From NCBI RefSeq assembly GCF_927904885.1, contig NZ_CAKMNW010000019.1:1-64000 (forward strand): DNA of 64,000 bases, in the 5' to 3' direction. Under the pieces are notes generated by a model. The model did not search any database. It saw nothing but the letters and a program-made list of their open reading frames with translations, and was not told where the DNA came from. A program made the position numbers and the translations under genes. The DNA comes from Candidatus Nitrotoga sp. M5. Its GTDB lineage: Bacteria; Pseudomonadota; Gammaproteobacteria; Burkholderiales; Gallionellaceae. This document shows positions 19,807 through 28,320 of the stretch, piece by piece. The number at the start of each line of letters is the position of its first letter. Position 1 is the stretch's first letter.

Positions 19807-20706
19807 ATGAAAATATTGATAACAGGCGGAACTGGGTTTATTGGCCAAACATTATGCCCAGCATTACTGACAGCAGGTCACTCATTAACGGTTTACAGCC
19901 GCCACCCTGATAAAGTCAATGCCGTACTTGGCGATCAAGTTACGCCACTCAATTCCTTGAAGACGCTATCTGAGTCTGATTCTTTCGAAGCCATTATTAA
20001 TCTTGCTGGCGCACCGATTTTTGGTAAACGCTGGACGGATGAGCGCAAACAAGTCCTTCTACATAGCCGCATTGATGTTACTCAGGATCTGGTGAAATTT
20101 ATTGCGTGTGCGCATATTAAGCCTGTTGTTTTCTTGAGTGGCTCAGCCATTGGCTTTTATGGTGACCAGGGCGACACAATAGTCGACGAAACATCACCTG
20201 GCCAAGATGATTTTGGCCGCCAGCTTTGTGTCGAATGGGAAAACGAGGCAGTGGAAGCCAAGGAGCATGGTGTTCGAGTATGTCAATTACGCACAGGCCT
20301 GGTGGTTGGCAAAAATGGCGGTTTCTTGCAACCGATGATACTGCCGTTCAAATTAGGGTTGGGTGGGCGACTGGGTAGTGGCAAACAATGGATGCCCTGG
20401 ATTCATATCGACGACCATGTGGCCATTTGCTTGGCATTACTTAATAGCGCTGAGCTTAATGGCCCATTTAACCTGACCGCACCTAACCCAGTTACTAACC
20501 AGGTATTTGCCCAAACACTAGCAAAAACCCTTCATCGCCCCGCTTTTCTACCTGCACCAGCATGGGTTCTTAAGCTCTTACTGGGCGAAATGTCTGAATT
20601 GCTACTAGGCAGTCAACGTGTTATTCCCAAGCGGATGTCAGGTACTGGTTATCAATTCAAGTTTACTGAATTGGGTGCAGCGCTACATCAAGTTTTGTGT
20701 GAATAG
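19807..20706 (+). CDS. TIGR01777-type SDR family epimerase (YfcH-like)
   Basis: A 299-residue extended short-chain dehydrogenase-like protein with the nucleotide motif GGTGFIG at residues 7-13, SGSAIGFYG for the active-site region and a C-terminal DUF1731-type tail (VIPKRMSGTGYQF). AAGGAG precedes the ATG at 19807; the longer frame from a TTG at 19789 would bury that site. The substrate of the family is unknown; some members are linked to division or envelope genes. Confidence 0.88.
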   Translation: MKILITGGTGFIGQTLCPALLTAGHSLTVYSRHPDKVNAVLGDQVTPLNSLKTLSESDSFEAIINLAGAPIFGKRWTDERKQVLLHSRIDVTQDLVKFIACAHIKPVVFLSGSAIGFYGDQGDTIVDETSPGQDDFGRQLCVEWENEAVEAKEHGVRVCQLRTGLVVGKNGGFLQPMILPFKLGLGGRLGSGKQWMPWIHIDDHVAICLALLNSAELNGPFNLTAPNPVTNQVFAQTLAKTLHRPAFLPAPAWVLKLLLGEMSELLLGSQRVIPKRMSGTGYQFKFTELGAALHQVLCE

Positions 20707-20757
20707 ATTATTAACCCAGATAAACCATTAGACCTGATTCGTGCGATGATTTCGCAT

Positions 20758-20848
20758 TCCCCCCTTTAAGAAAGGGGGGCTAGGGGAGATTTGAGCATTG
20801 CAGGGACACAAAAACCCCCCTCAATCCCCCTTTTTCAAAGGGGGAGGC
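20758..20848. repeat. C/G-run palindromic intergenic repeat
   Basis: Two hairpin-forming arms face each other. CCCCCCTTTAAGAAAGGGGG is on the left and CCCCCTTTTTCAAAGGGGGA on the right, with short G and C runs between. Arrays like this are widespread in proteobacterial genomes and could end transcription in both directions. The remaining bases up to the helicase gene hold one end of a CCTCTAAA repeat near 20966 and no gene. Confidence 0.7.
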
Positions 20849-21140
20849 TGGTTAAATTGCCTAATGGATTATCCGGGATTAACACAGTGTGGGGGCAGGT
20901 TTTCACACAACAACATAACGTAAATCCACTGTGACGGTATCAAACGATGCAGGTAGTTTATATATGTAGGGCACCTCTAAAAAATCAATCCGGTAACGAA
21001 ATTCAATTCTGTTATAATTCAATGAGTGGTGTTAGGTTCTAGTCTTCTTGCCGCTGTCCATACTGGTTTAAAAACCCATCTATCTGCCTAAGACTGGCGC
21101 CATCAACGGCGACAGGCCGATTTTTTTCTAGGAATAATTT

Positions 21141-22484
21141 ATGAATTTTTCAGATCTCGGCTTGTCCGATGAACTCGTTCGCGCTGTTACCGAGCGTGGT
21201 TACACTGAGCCAACGCCCATTCAGGCGCAGGCTATCCCTGTTGTTCTGTCCGGCGGCGATCTGCTGGCTGGTGCACAAACCGGCACCGGCAAGACTGCCG
21301 GTTTCACCCTGCCTATCCTGCAACGACTTACTGCGCCTGCGAAAGCTGCAACCGGTAAGGCACCGATTCGCGCGTTAGTTCTTATCCCCACGCGCGAGCT
21401 TGCTGCGCAGGTAGAAGAAAGCGTGCGCGATTATGGCAAATACCTCAAACTTAATTCGATGACTATGATTGGTGGCGTTAACATCAATCCGCAAATTCAG
21501 CGTTTGAGAAGCCGTGTGGACATTTTGGTTGCCACACCTGGCCGACTGCTCGATCACTTGCAGCAGAAAACGGTGGATCTGTCGCATATTGAAATTCTGG
21601 TGCTGGATGAAGCCGACCGTATGCTAGACATGGGTTTCATCCGCGACATCAAAAAAATCCTGGCGATATTGCCCAAGCAACGGCAAAACCTGTTGTTTTC
21701 CGCCACCTTCTCCAATGAGATCAAGTTGTTGGCCGATGGGCTGCTCAACAAACCGGCGATGATAGAAGTGGCGCGCAGAAATGCGACTGCAGAACTGATT
21801 ACGCAGAAAATTTACCCGGTGGATCGCGAAAGAAAGCGTGAGTTGCTCATCCATCTAATCAAGGAATACAACTGGCATCAGGTGCTGGTATTTACACGCA
21901 CAAAACACGGAGCCAACAAGTTAGTTGAACAACTCAACAAGGATGACATTCCAGCGCTGGCCATTCATGGCAATAAGAGCCAAGCAGCGCGCACCCGTGC
22001 ATTGGCAGAATTTAAAACCGGCAAACTGCAGGTGCTGGTGGCAACTGACATTGCTGCGCGTGGTATTGATATCTCCGAGTTACCGCACGTAGTTAACTTT
22101 GAGATGCCTAATATATCGGAAGATTATGTCCACCGCATTGGACGCACCGGGCGTGCGGGTAGCGAAGGTGAAGCAAGTTCTCTGGTATGTATTGACGAGC
22201 ATAAGCTGCTGCATGACATTGAGCGATTGACCAAGCGTGAAATTCCAGTTGTGCAAGTGCCAGGTTTCGAACCTGATCCGCGCATTAAGGCAGAGCCTAT
22301 TTTAAACGGCCAAAATCGTGGGCAAGGCAGTAGTAGTGGGCGCGGGCAAGGACAGGGACAAGGGCGTGGTGGTCAGAGCCGTACTCGTGCAGCACCGCGT
22401 ACGGGCAATGCTCCAAGCCGCACTAATGGTAAGCCTGCAGCTCGCGCATCTGCATCGCACCGTTCCGGTGGATACGGTCGTTAA
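21141..22484 (+). CDS. rhlE: DEAD-box RNA helicase, RhlE type
   Basis: A 447-residue ATP-dependent RNA helicase. The motifs follow in order: Q motif [10 protein letters not shown], Walker [28 protein letters not shown] and HRIGRTGR. The last ~70 residues are a basic Gly/Gln/Arg/Ser tail that would bind RNA. RhlE proteins act in ribosome assembly and cold adaptation. A long 5' leader (over 150 bp) with T-runs just before the gene could carry control, but no known element is visible. Confidence 0.92.
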   Translation: MNFSDLGLSDELVRAVTERGYTEPTPIQAQAIPVVLSGGDLLAGAQTGTGKTAGFTLPILQRLTAPAKAATGKAPIRALVLIPTRELAAQVEESVRDYGKYLKLNSMTMIGGVNINPQIQRLRSRVDILVATPGRLLDHLQQKTVDLSHIEILVLDEADRMLDMGFIRDIKKILAILPKQRQNLLFSATFSNEIKLLADGLLNKPAMIEVARRNATAELITQKIYPVDRERKRELLIHLIKEYNWHQVLVFTRTKHGANKLVEQLNKDDIPALAIHGNKSQAARTRALAEFKTGKLQVLVATDIAARGIDISELPHVVNFEMPNISEDYVHRIGRTGRAGSEGEASSLVCIDEHKLLHDIERLTKREIPVVQVPGFEPDPRIKAEPILNGQNRGQGSSSGRGQGQGQGRGGQSRTRAAPRTGNAPSRTNGKPAARASASHRSGGYGR

Positions 22485-22590
22485 ACAATGTATTCGCCAA
22501 GATCTGGAGCTAGCAGTCTGTCCAGCAATTAACCGACCCCGACCAGGCTGATCAATTTTTTTTAAGAAGTTATCAGCCGTATTGGAGAGC

Positions 22591-23196
22591 ATGACTCAAC
22601 TTTCTAGAACGCCTGAAATGAATATCACAACAGACGAAACAATCATAGCTGCAACCAAACTGTGGTTGGAGCGGGCCGTCATTGGTCTTAACCTGTGCCC
22701 GTTCGCCAAGAACGTTCACGTAAAAAATCAGATACGCTATGTAGTGAGCAATGCGACCACACATGAGGACTTACTAAGAGACCTCATGCGTGAACTGGAA
22801 GTGTTGGCCGAAACGCCAGCAGTCAAGATCGACACAACTTTGCTTATTCACCCCTATGTGCTGACTGATTTTTTTGAATACAACGATTTTCTCGATATAA
22901 CTGATGCTGCGCTGGAAGACATGGATCTGGAAGGCGCGTTGCAAGTGGCCAGTTTTCACCCACAGTATCAGTTTGATGGGACGCAACCTGACGATATCGA
23001 AAACTACACCAACCGGTCGCCGTACCCCATGATGCATTTGCTGCGTGAAGCTAGTATGGTGCAGGCGGTGTCTGCTTTTCCTGAAGCCGAAAAAATATTC
23101 GACAAAAATATTGAAACACTACGATGTTTGGGTCACGCAGGCTGGAATGATTTGGGGCTGGTTCAGCCCACTCCTCCCCTAAAAAATAATGCCTGA
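22591..23196 (+). CDS. DUF1415 family protein
   Basis: A 201-residue protein of the DUF1415 family, seen mainly in beta- and gammaproteobacteria. LWLERAVIGLNLCPFA near residue 30 and SFHPQYQFDG later are its hallmark blocks; the cysteine and histidine are conserved but function is unknown. I start at ATG 22591 with GGAG just before it, rather than TTG at 22582. It overlaps the next gene by 8 bp, so the two are co-expressed. Confidence 0.88.
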   Translation: MTQLSRTPEMNITTDETIIAATKLWLERAVIGLNLCPFAKNVHVKNQIRYVVSNATTHEDLLRDLMRELEVLAETPAVKIDTTLLIHPYVLTDFFEYNDFLDITDAALEDMDLEGALQVASFHPQYQFDGTQPDDIENYTNRSPYPMMHLLREASMVQAVSAFPEAEKIFDKNIETLRCLGHAGWNDLGLVQPTPPLKNNA

Positions 23197-24196
23197 AAAA
23201 AACAATTTGACGGTAGCATCACCCAATTTCTCTTTACTTACCCCCGATTGTGTCATGAACGCATTGGATAGCCTGAACTGCCGCAGCGATGGCCGTCTGC
23301 TCGCGCTTAACAGCTACGAGAACCGCGTCTATCAAGTAGGTATGGAAGAAGGTGCGCCGCTGGTCGCAAAATTTTATCGGCCAGAACGCTGGACAGACCT
23401 TGCCATACTCGAAGAGCACGCTTTCGTGCAAGAGTTGGTCGAACGCGAAATTCCAGTGGTACCTGCTTTGGTGCTGGACGGCAAAACACTGCACACCTTC
23501 GAAGGGTTCCGCTTCGCAGTTTTTTCCAAGCATGGCGGACGGGCACCTGAGCTTGAAGATCGAAACACGCTGGAATGGATGGGACGTTTTCTTGGTCGCA
23601 TCCACGCCATTAGCGCGCTCAAACCGTTTCAGCATCGCCCTACCCTTGGTATAGACAGCTTTGGTGTAGAACCACTAGGTTATTTATTGACCAATAATTT
23701 TATCCCTGCTGATCTTGAGGCTGCCTATCAAAGCGTAGCCGAGCAGGCACTGGCGGGTGTGCGTCATTGCTATGAGCATGCGGGTAGCAATGTAAAATCA
23801 CTACGCCTGCATGGAGATTGCCATGCAGGCAATGTACTGTGGACAGATGACGGCCCGCACTTCGTTGATTTTGACGATAGCCGCATGGGGCCTGCCGTGC
23901 AGGACTTGTGGATGTTGTTGTCGGGCGAACGTGCTGACATGACGCGACAGTTGAATGATGTGCTGGCAGGATATGAAGATTTTTACGATTTTGACTCACG
24001 TGAATTGCATCTGATTGAAGCACTGCGCACCTTGCGCCTGATTCATTATTCCGCTTGGCTGGCACAGCGGTGGGACGATCCAGCCTTCAAACAAGCCTTC
24101 CCGTGGTTTAATACTCAACACTATTGGCAAGATCGCATTCTAGAATTGCGTGAGCAGATCGCGCTGATGGAAGAACCGCCACTATTGTCGGCTTGA
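23189..24196 (+). CDS. srkA: Stress response serine/threonine kinase SrkA/YihE family
   Basis: A 335-residue kinase of the aminoglycoside phosphotransferase fold. The catalytic loop reads LHGDCHAGNVLW and the metal-binding motif is FVDFDDSRMGP, both intact. The E. coli homologue protects cells from stress-induced death. It sits between DUF1415 and a YchJ-like gene, with overlaps or near-overlaps on both sides. Confidence 0.92.
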   Translation: MPEKNNLTVASPNFSLLTPDCVMNALDSLNCRSDGRLLALNSYENRVYQVGMEEGAPLVAKFYRPERWTDLAILEEHAFVQELVEREIPVVPALVLDGKTLHTFEGFRFAVFSKHGGRAPELEDRNTLEWMGRFLGRIHAISALKPFQHRPTLGIDSFGVEPLGYLLTNNFIPADLEAAYQSVAEQALAGVRHCYEHAGSNVKSLRLHGDCHAGNVLWTDDGPHFVDFDDSRMGPAVQDLWMLLSGERADMTRQLNDVLAGYEDFYDFDSRELHLIEALRTLRLIHYSAWLAQRWDDPAFKQAFPWFNTQHYWQDRILELREQIALMEEPPLLSA

Positions 24197-24201
24197 TTGA
24201 T

Positions 24202-24588
24202 ATGCAAACTCATTGCGCTTGCGACAGCAATAAAAACTTCACAGACTGTTGTGGGTGTTATATCGAGGGCAACGCGTCTGCCCCCAGTGCTGAAGCATTA
24301 ATGCGTTCCCGCTATGTTGCTTACACATTGGGACGCGAGGATTATTTACTAGCAACTTGGCACCCCTCTACACGCCCCACCACATTGGATATGGTTGATA
24401 ATATAGAGACCAAGTGGCTGGGATTGAAGGTGAAGCGCCATGAGTACAATCCTCAGGAACCAGACCGCGCGGTAGTGGAGTTTGTGGCACGCTACAAAGT
24501 GGGTGGCCGCGCACATCGATTGCACGAAGTAAGTCGCTTCGTGCGGGAAGACGAACAATGGTTTTATGTGGATGGCGACATTCGCTAA
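24202..24588 (+). CDS. YchJ family SEC-C motif protein
   Basis: A 128-residue UPF0225/YchJ-type protein. The N-terminus is a SEC-C-like zinc motif (CACDSNKNFTDCC), followed by an NTF2-like domain with the family block EALMRSRYVAYTLG. Function is not known; the SEC-C part binds zinc. The frame could also start at a TTG at 24193 that overlaps the srkA stop; neither start has a clear ribosome site. Confidence 0.88.
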   Translation: MQTHCACDSNKNFTDCCGCYIEGNASAPSAEALMRSRYVAYTLGREDYLLATWHPSTRPTTLDMVDNIETKWLGLKVKRHEYNPQEPDRAVVEFVARYKVGGRAHRLHEVSRFVREDEQWFYVDGDIR

Positions 24589-24664
24589 ATTCAGATTAAG
24601 CACCTAGTAGTCTGTCGGAATTGTTTATTTTTTGTAACACTATATTTTCACGAGAACATTCATC

Positions 24665-26320
24665 ATGGAAACGGATTCTGTAACACAGCCTGTACTACAA
24701 GCGGTCGACGCACCTGCACCTGTCTCACGTGATTTAAACACGCGCGAAGTGGCGCGCCGTCGCACCTTTGGCATCATCTCCCACCCGGATGCGGGCAAAA
24801 CCACGCTGACCGAAAAATTATTGTTATTTTCTGGCGCGATTCAATTGGCGGGTACCGTGAAGGCACGCAAGAGTGGTCGCCATGCAACTTCCGACTGGAT
24901 GGAAATCGAGAAACAACGCGGCATCTCTGTAGCCAGCTCAGTGATGCAGTTCGAATATCGTAACCATGTGGTTAATCTCCTCGATACCCCCGGCCACCAA
25001 GATTTTTCCGAAGACACCTACCGCGTGCTCACCGCTGTAGATTCCGCGCTTATGGTTATCGACGCGGCCAAGGGTGTGGAAACACAAACCATAAAATTAC
25101 TTAACGTGTGCCGCATGCGCGACACGCCCATCATAACTTTCATTAACAAGATGGACCGTGAAACACGCGACCCAGTGGAATTGCTGGATGAGGTTGAGTC
25201 TGTTCTTAATATCCAGTGCGCACCGGTGACTTGGCCGCTGGGGATGGGCAAGACTTTTCGTGGTGTCTATCATTTATTGCGCGATGAAATTCTGCTGTTC
25301 GCGGCGGGCGATGAACACGCCAATCAAGATGTTGAAATAATTAAGGGTATCGATAACCCACGCCTTGTAGAAATGTTCCCACTGGAAATAGAGCAACTTA
25401 AAGCAGAAGTTGAGCTACTGCATGGTGCTTCTCACCCTTTTGATCTTGCCGCGTTTCTGGCCGGCACTCAAACACCCGTATTCTTCGGCTCCGCCATTAA
25501 CAACTTCGGCGTGCGCGAAATCCTCAACGCCCTCTTGGATTGGGCGCCAGCGCCGAGTGAACGCGATGCGACCGCGCGTGTTGTCGCACCTAACGAGGCG
25601 CCGTTTACTGGCTTCGTATTCAAGATACAAGCCAACATGGACGCGAATCATCGTGACCGCATCGCCTTCTTGCGTGTTTGCTCCGGGCACTTTGAACGTG
25701 GCATGAAGATCAAACACCTGCGTATTAACCGCGAAATTCGTGTGTCTAACGTTGTCACCTTCATGGCCTCCAACCGTGAGCAGGTAGAAGAAGCCTACGC
25801 TGGCGACATCATCGGTTTACCCAACCATGGCAACATGCAAATCGGCGACAGCTTTTCCGAAGGTGAGTTATTGCAGTTCACCGGCATTCCTTATTTCGCG
25901 CCAGATTTCTTCCGCTCCGTGCGCATCCGGAACCCAATCAAGGTTAAGCAGTTGCATAAAGGCTTGCAGCAACTTGGTGAAGAGGGTGCGGTACAAGTAT
26001 TCAAGCCAGTTAGTGGAGGTGATTTAATTCTAGGCGCGGTCGGTGTACTGCAGTTCGATGTAGTTGCCAGCCGTTTGATGGGCGAATACGGCGTGGATGC
26101 CGTATTCGACGGTACCAATACCACGAGCGCACGTTGGGTTACTTGTAACGACAAAAGAATGCTCGCCGATTTTGAGAAAGCCTTATCGCACAACGTCGCC
26201 TACGATGCCGCTAACAATATGGCCTATCTCGCACCGAACAGCGTCAATCTCAAACTCACCCAGGAACGCTGGCCACAAGTGGTTTTCCACACTACCCGCG
26301 AACATGCGGTGAAACTGTAA
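24665..26320 (+). CDS. prfC: Peptide chain release factor 3
   Basis: A 551-residue translational GTPase with G1 [10 protein letters not shown]3 [14 protein letters not shown] and G4 NKMD, and the C-terminal domain of RF3. It removes RF1/RF2 from the ribosome after termination and takes part in quality control. The N-terminus is about 20 residues longer than usual. It heads a small cluster with an S4 protein, ArfB and YaeQ, a set concerned with ribosome rescue. Confidence 0.96.
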   Translation: METDSVTQPVLQAVDAPAPVSRDLNTREVARRRTFGIISHPDAGKTTLTEKLLLFSGAIQLAGTVKARKSGRHATSDWMEIEKQRGISVASSVMQFEYRNHVVNLLDTPGHQDFSEDTYRVLTAVDSALMVIDAAKGVETQTIKLLNVCRMRDTPIITFINKMDRETRDPVELLDEVESVLNIQCAPVTWPLGMGKTFRGVYHLLRDEILLFAAGDEHANQDVEIIKGIDNPRLVEMFPLEIEQLKAEVELLHGASHPFDLAAFLAGTQTPVFFGSAINNFGVREILNALLDWAPAPSERDATARVVAPNEAPFTGFVFKIQANMDANHRDRIAFLRVCSGHFERGMKIKHLRINREIRVSNVVTFMASNREQVEEAYAGDIIGLPNHGNMQIGDSFSEGELLQFTGIPYFAPDFFRSVRIRNPIKVKQLHKGLQQLGEEGAVQVFKPVSGGDLILGAVGVLQFDVVASRLMGEYGVDAVFDGTNTTSARWVTCNDKRMLADFEKALSHNVAYDAANNMAYLAPNSVNLKLTQERWPQVVFHTTREHAVKL

Positions 26321-26333
26321 TTAATTTCCGACC

Positions 26334-26561
26334 ATGACAACGTCCATACAACAATTTGAATTTAAACTTAACGGCGAATTTATTGAGCTAAACCAATTAC
26401 TTAAAATAGTTGGCGTGTGCGATAGTGGCGGCGCGGGCAAGACGCTGGTCGCGGAAGGTGTCGTATCGGTGGACGGGCACTTGGAATTGCGCAAAACCTG
26501 CAAAATACGTGCAGGATCAGTGGTAACACTGGGCGATGTACGCATCACAGTGCTTACATAA
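26334..26561 (+). CDS. S4-domain RNA-binding protein (YbcJ-like)
   Basis: A 75-residue protein made almost wholly of an S4-like RNA-binding fold (LNQLLKIVGVCDSGGAGKTL, then VNG-like turn VSVDG). It matches the small YbcJ family, which has been linked to ribosome-related tasks. It lies 13 bp after prfC and 5 bp before arfB, so it is part of one transcript. Confidence 0.85.
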   Translation: MTTSIQQFEFKLNGEFIELNQLLKIVGVCDSGGAGKTLVAEGVVSVDGHLELRKTCKIRAGSVVTLGDVRITVLT

Positions 26562-26566
26562 TTTTC

Positions 26567-26980
26567 ATGCTGTATATCTCCCACAACGTTACTATTGCTG
26601 ACCATGAGATCGAATTAACCGCCGTGCGTGCGCAGGGAGCGGGCGGACAGAACGTCAACAAAGTTTCCAGCGCTGTGCATCTGCGTTTCGACATCAATGC
26701 CTCATCGTTACCAGAATCCTTTAAAGCACGACTCCTTGAACTACACGATCACCGTATCACCAAAGACGGCGTGGTAATTATCAAGGCACAAGAATTTCGC
26801 AGTCAGGAGAAAAATCGATATGAGGCATTGCGACGCCTGAAAGGGTTGGTGCAGAGCATCGCGGTGTTGCCCACCGTCCGCCGTGCAACAAAACCTACTC
26901 GCAGTTCGCAGAGAAAGCGTATGGACAGAAAAGCCAAACATGGCGCAACTAAAAGAATGCGTGGTCGGGTAGTGGAATAA
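26567..26980 (+). CDS. arfB: Alternative ribosome-rescue factor / peptidyl-tRNA hydrolase ArfB
   Basis: A 137-residue GGQ-domain protein: GGQ sits in RAQGAGGQNVNKVSSA near residues 27-29. The C-terminus is a long basic tail (KPTRSSQRKRMDRKAKHG) that enters the empty mRNA channel. It frees stalled ribosomes without a stop codon. Length and both key parts are normal. Confidence 0.95.
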   Translation: MLYISHNVTIADHEIELTAVRAQGAGGQNVNKVSSAVHLRFDINASSLPESFKARLLELHDHRITKDGVVIIKAQEFRSQEKNRYEALRRLKGLVQSIAVLPTVRRATKPTRSSQRKRMDRKAKHGATKRMRGRVVE

Positions 26981-27033
26981 TTTGACAGGAGCAAACATGA
27001 CTCATTTCTGCGTGAGATGGATTCAGGAGTTAT

Positions 27034-27591
27034 ATGGCTATTAAAGCAACCATATTCAAAGCCAATCTGCAAATCGCAGACATGGAGCGTCACTATTACC
27101 AAGATCACGCGCTTACCCTTGCACAACACCCTTCTGAAACAGATGAACGGATGATGGTGCGGATGTTGGCCTTTGCACTGCATGCTCATGAATATCTGGA
27201 GTTTGGCCAAGGAATGACCGCTGATGATGAGGCGGATTTGTGGCGTAAAGATTTAACGGGGGCGATTGAATTGTGGATAGACGTCGGGCTGCCCGACGAA
27301 AAACTAATACGTAAAGCCTGTGGCCGCTCTAATCAGGTAATTGTTTACACCTATGGCGGCCACACCGCAGATATGTGGTTCGCGCAACACAGCAGACAAT
27401 TCGAACGGCTCAAAAATTTGAGTGTAATTAACCTGCCCATTGAAAGTACGCGCGCTATCGCCAAACTGGCTCAGCGCAACATGCAGTTGCAATGCACAAT
27501 TCAAGATGGACAAGTATGGTTGAGCGATGGGAATGACATCGCGCAGGTGGAACGGGTGCTGCTCAAAGTGCCGTCTACTCGTAAGCATTGA
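27034..27591 (+). CDS. YaeQ family protein
   Basis: A 185-residue protein of the YaeQ family, a PD-(D/E)XK-like fold of unknown activity. The start MAIKATIFKANLQIADMERHYY and the GLPDEKLIRKACGRS segment are typical. E. coli YaeQ can offset loss of RfaH in some assays, but the role is not settled. It follows arfB by 53 bp. Confidence 0.9.
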   Translation: MAIKATIFKANLQIADMERHYYQDHALTLAQHPSETDERMMVRMLAFALHAHEYLEFGQGMTADDEADLWRKDLTGAIELWIDVGLPDEKLIRKACGRSNQVIVYTYGGHTADMWFAQHSRQFERLKNLSVINLPIESTRAIAKLAQRNMQLQCTIQDGQVWLSDGNDIAQVERVLLKVPSTRKH

Positions 27592-27807
27592 ACGCAACTA
27601 ACAGCCTGTTGGATTTAAAGACTGACTTAATATCAATCACTGCCGCCACAACACTGCACTTTCCCAACTCAACACGGCAAACTTAACCACGCCACCAATC
27701 ATCAGCGCCAGTGCAAACTAGTGCTGAGCTTTAGGCACTCAGGTAGAAAACTTGACGCATTACCGACAAGCCAGCAACAGACCTGCCGAAAGCTACGTTG
27801 TATTGAT

Positions 27808-27960
27808 TTAGGTGGACGGACTTTCATCGTTAGAACGATCGGGCGGATCTGAGGAAGGCGGGTTTTTCTCTTCTAATTTGCGTTGTTTTTTTTCTTCTTG
27901 CTTTTTTTTCTTAGCTAGTTCTTTTTGACGCTTTTCGAATTGAAAATTAGGTTTTGCCAA
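27808..27960 (-). CDS. Small, highly charged protein, 50 residues
   Basis: A short frame starting at TTG with a purine-rich AAAGGCG a few bases upstream. The product begins MAKPNFQFEKRQKELAKKKK and continues as a K/E/Q-rich likely helix, then a P/S/D tail. The MAKPN(F/Y)xFEKRQ(K/R)ELAKK start matches a small family I know from many beta- and gammaproteobacteria, with no assigned role. An in-frame TAA stands just upstream, so TTG is the only good start. The rest of the surrounding gaps (27592-27807, 27961-28320) holds only a repeat copy. Confidence 0.75.
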   Translation of the reverse strand: MAKPNFQFEKRQKELAKKKKQEEKKQRKLEEKNPPSSDPPDRSNDESPST

Positions 27961-28130
27961 TTTGTCGCCTTTTTAATAAGATTGATTTAAATGCCCAATT
28001 TACAGCCTCTATTTTCACACATTTACGACTATACATGGGAGTGCTTTTGGAAGTGCCGTGCAAACCGTAAAACTTGACCAAACAAATTTACGTAATAAGA
28101 GCGTTCTGCCACAAGCATCGCATGCTAAAA

Positions 28131-28211
28131 AACACTTCTAAACATTCAATTTTTTGTGCAAGACAAGGCGCGAAACAGTTGCCCACAAAATTGCGACTTG
28201 TAGAGGCACCC
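28131..28211. repeat. CCTCTAAA-type interspersed repeat, short copy
   Basis: It starts ACACTTCTAAACATTCAATT and ends CTTGTAGAGGCACCC, so the two ends are imperfect inverse copies. The internal AAGACAAGGCGCGA is also found at 42969-43113. At about 80 bp it looks like an internally deleted copy of the longer elements. Confidence 0.65.
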
Positions 28212-28320
28212 TGAATTTCAGGTACATTTTGCCTTTCACTCGCATATTGCACAGCGCGAATGCTCTCCAGGTATCAGGAACAAGAACTCAATGCCAGCGC
28301 TTGAAACCTGCTCACATTAT

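Noticed and set aside
24600..24664. AGTCTGTCGG string before prfC as a repeat copy
   Set aside because: Only about ten bases match the repeat family; too little to call a copy.
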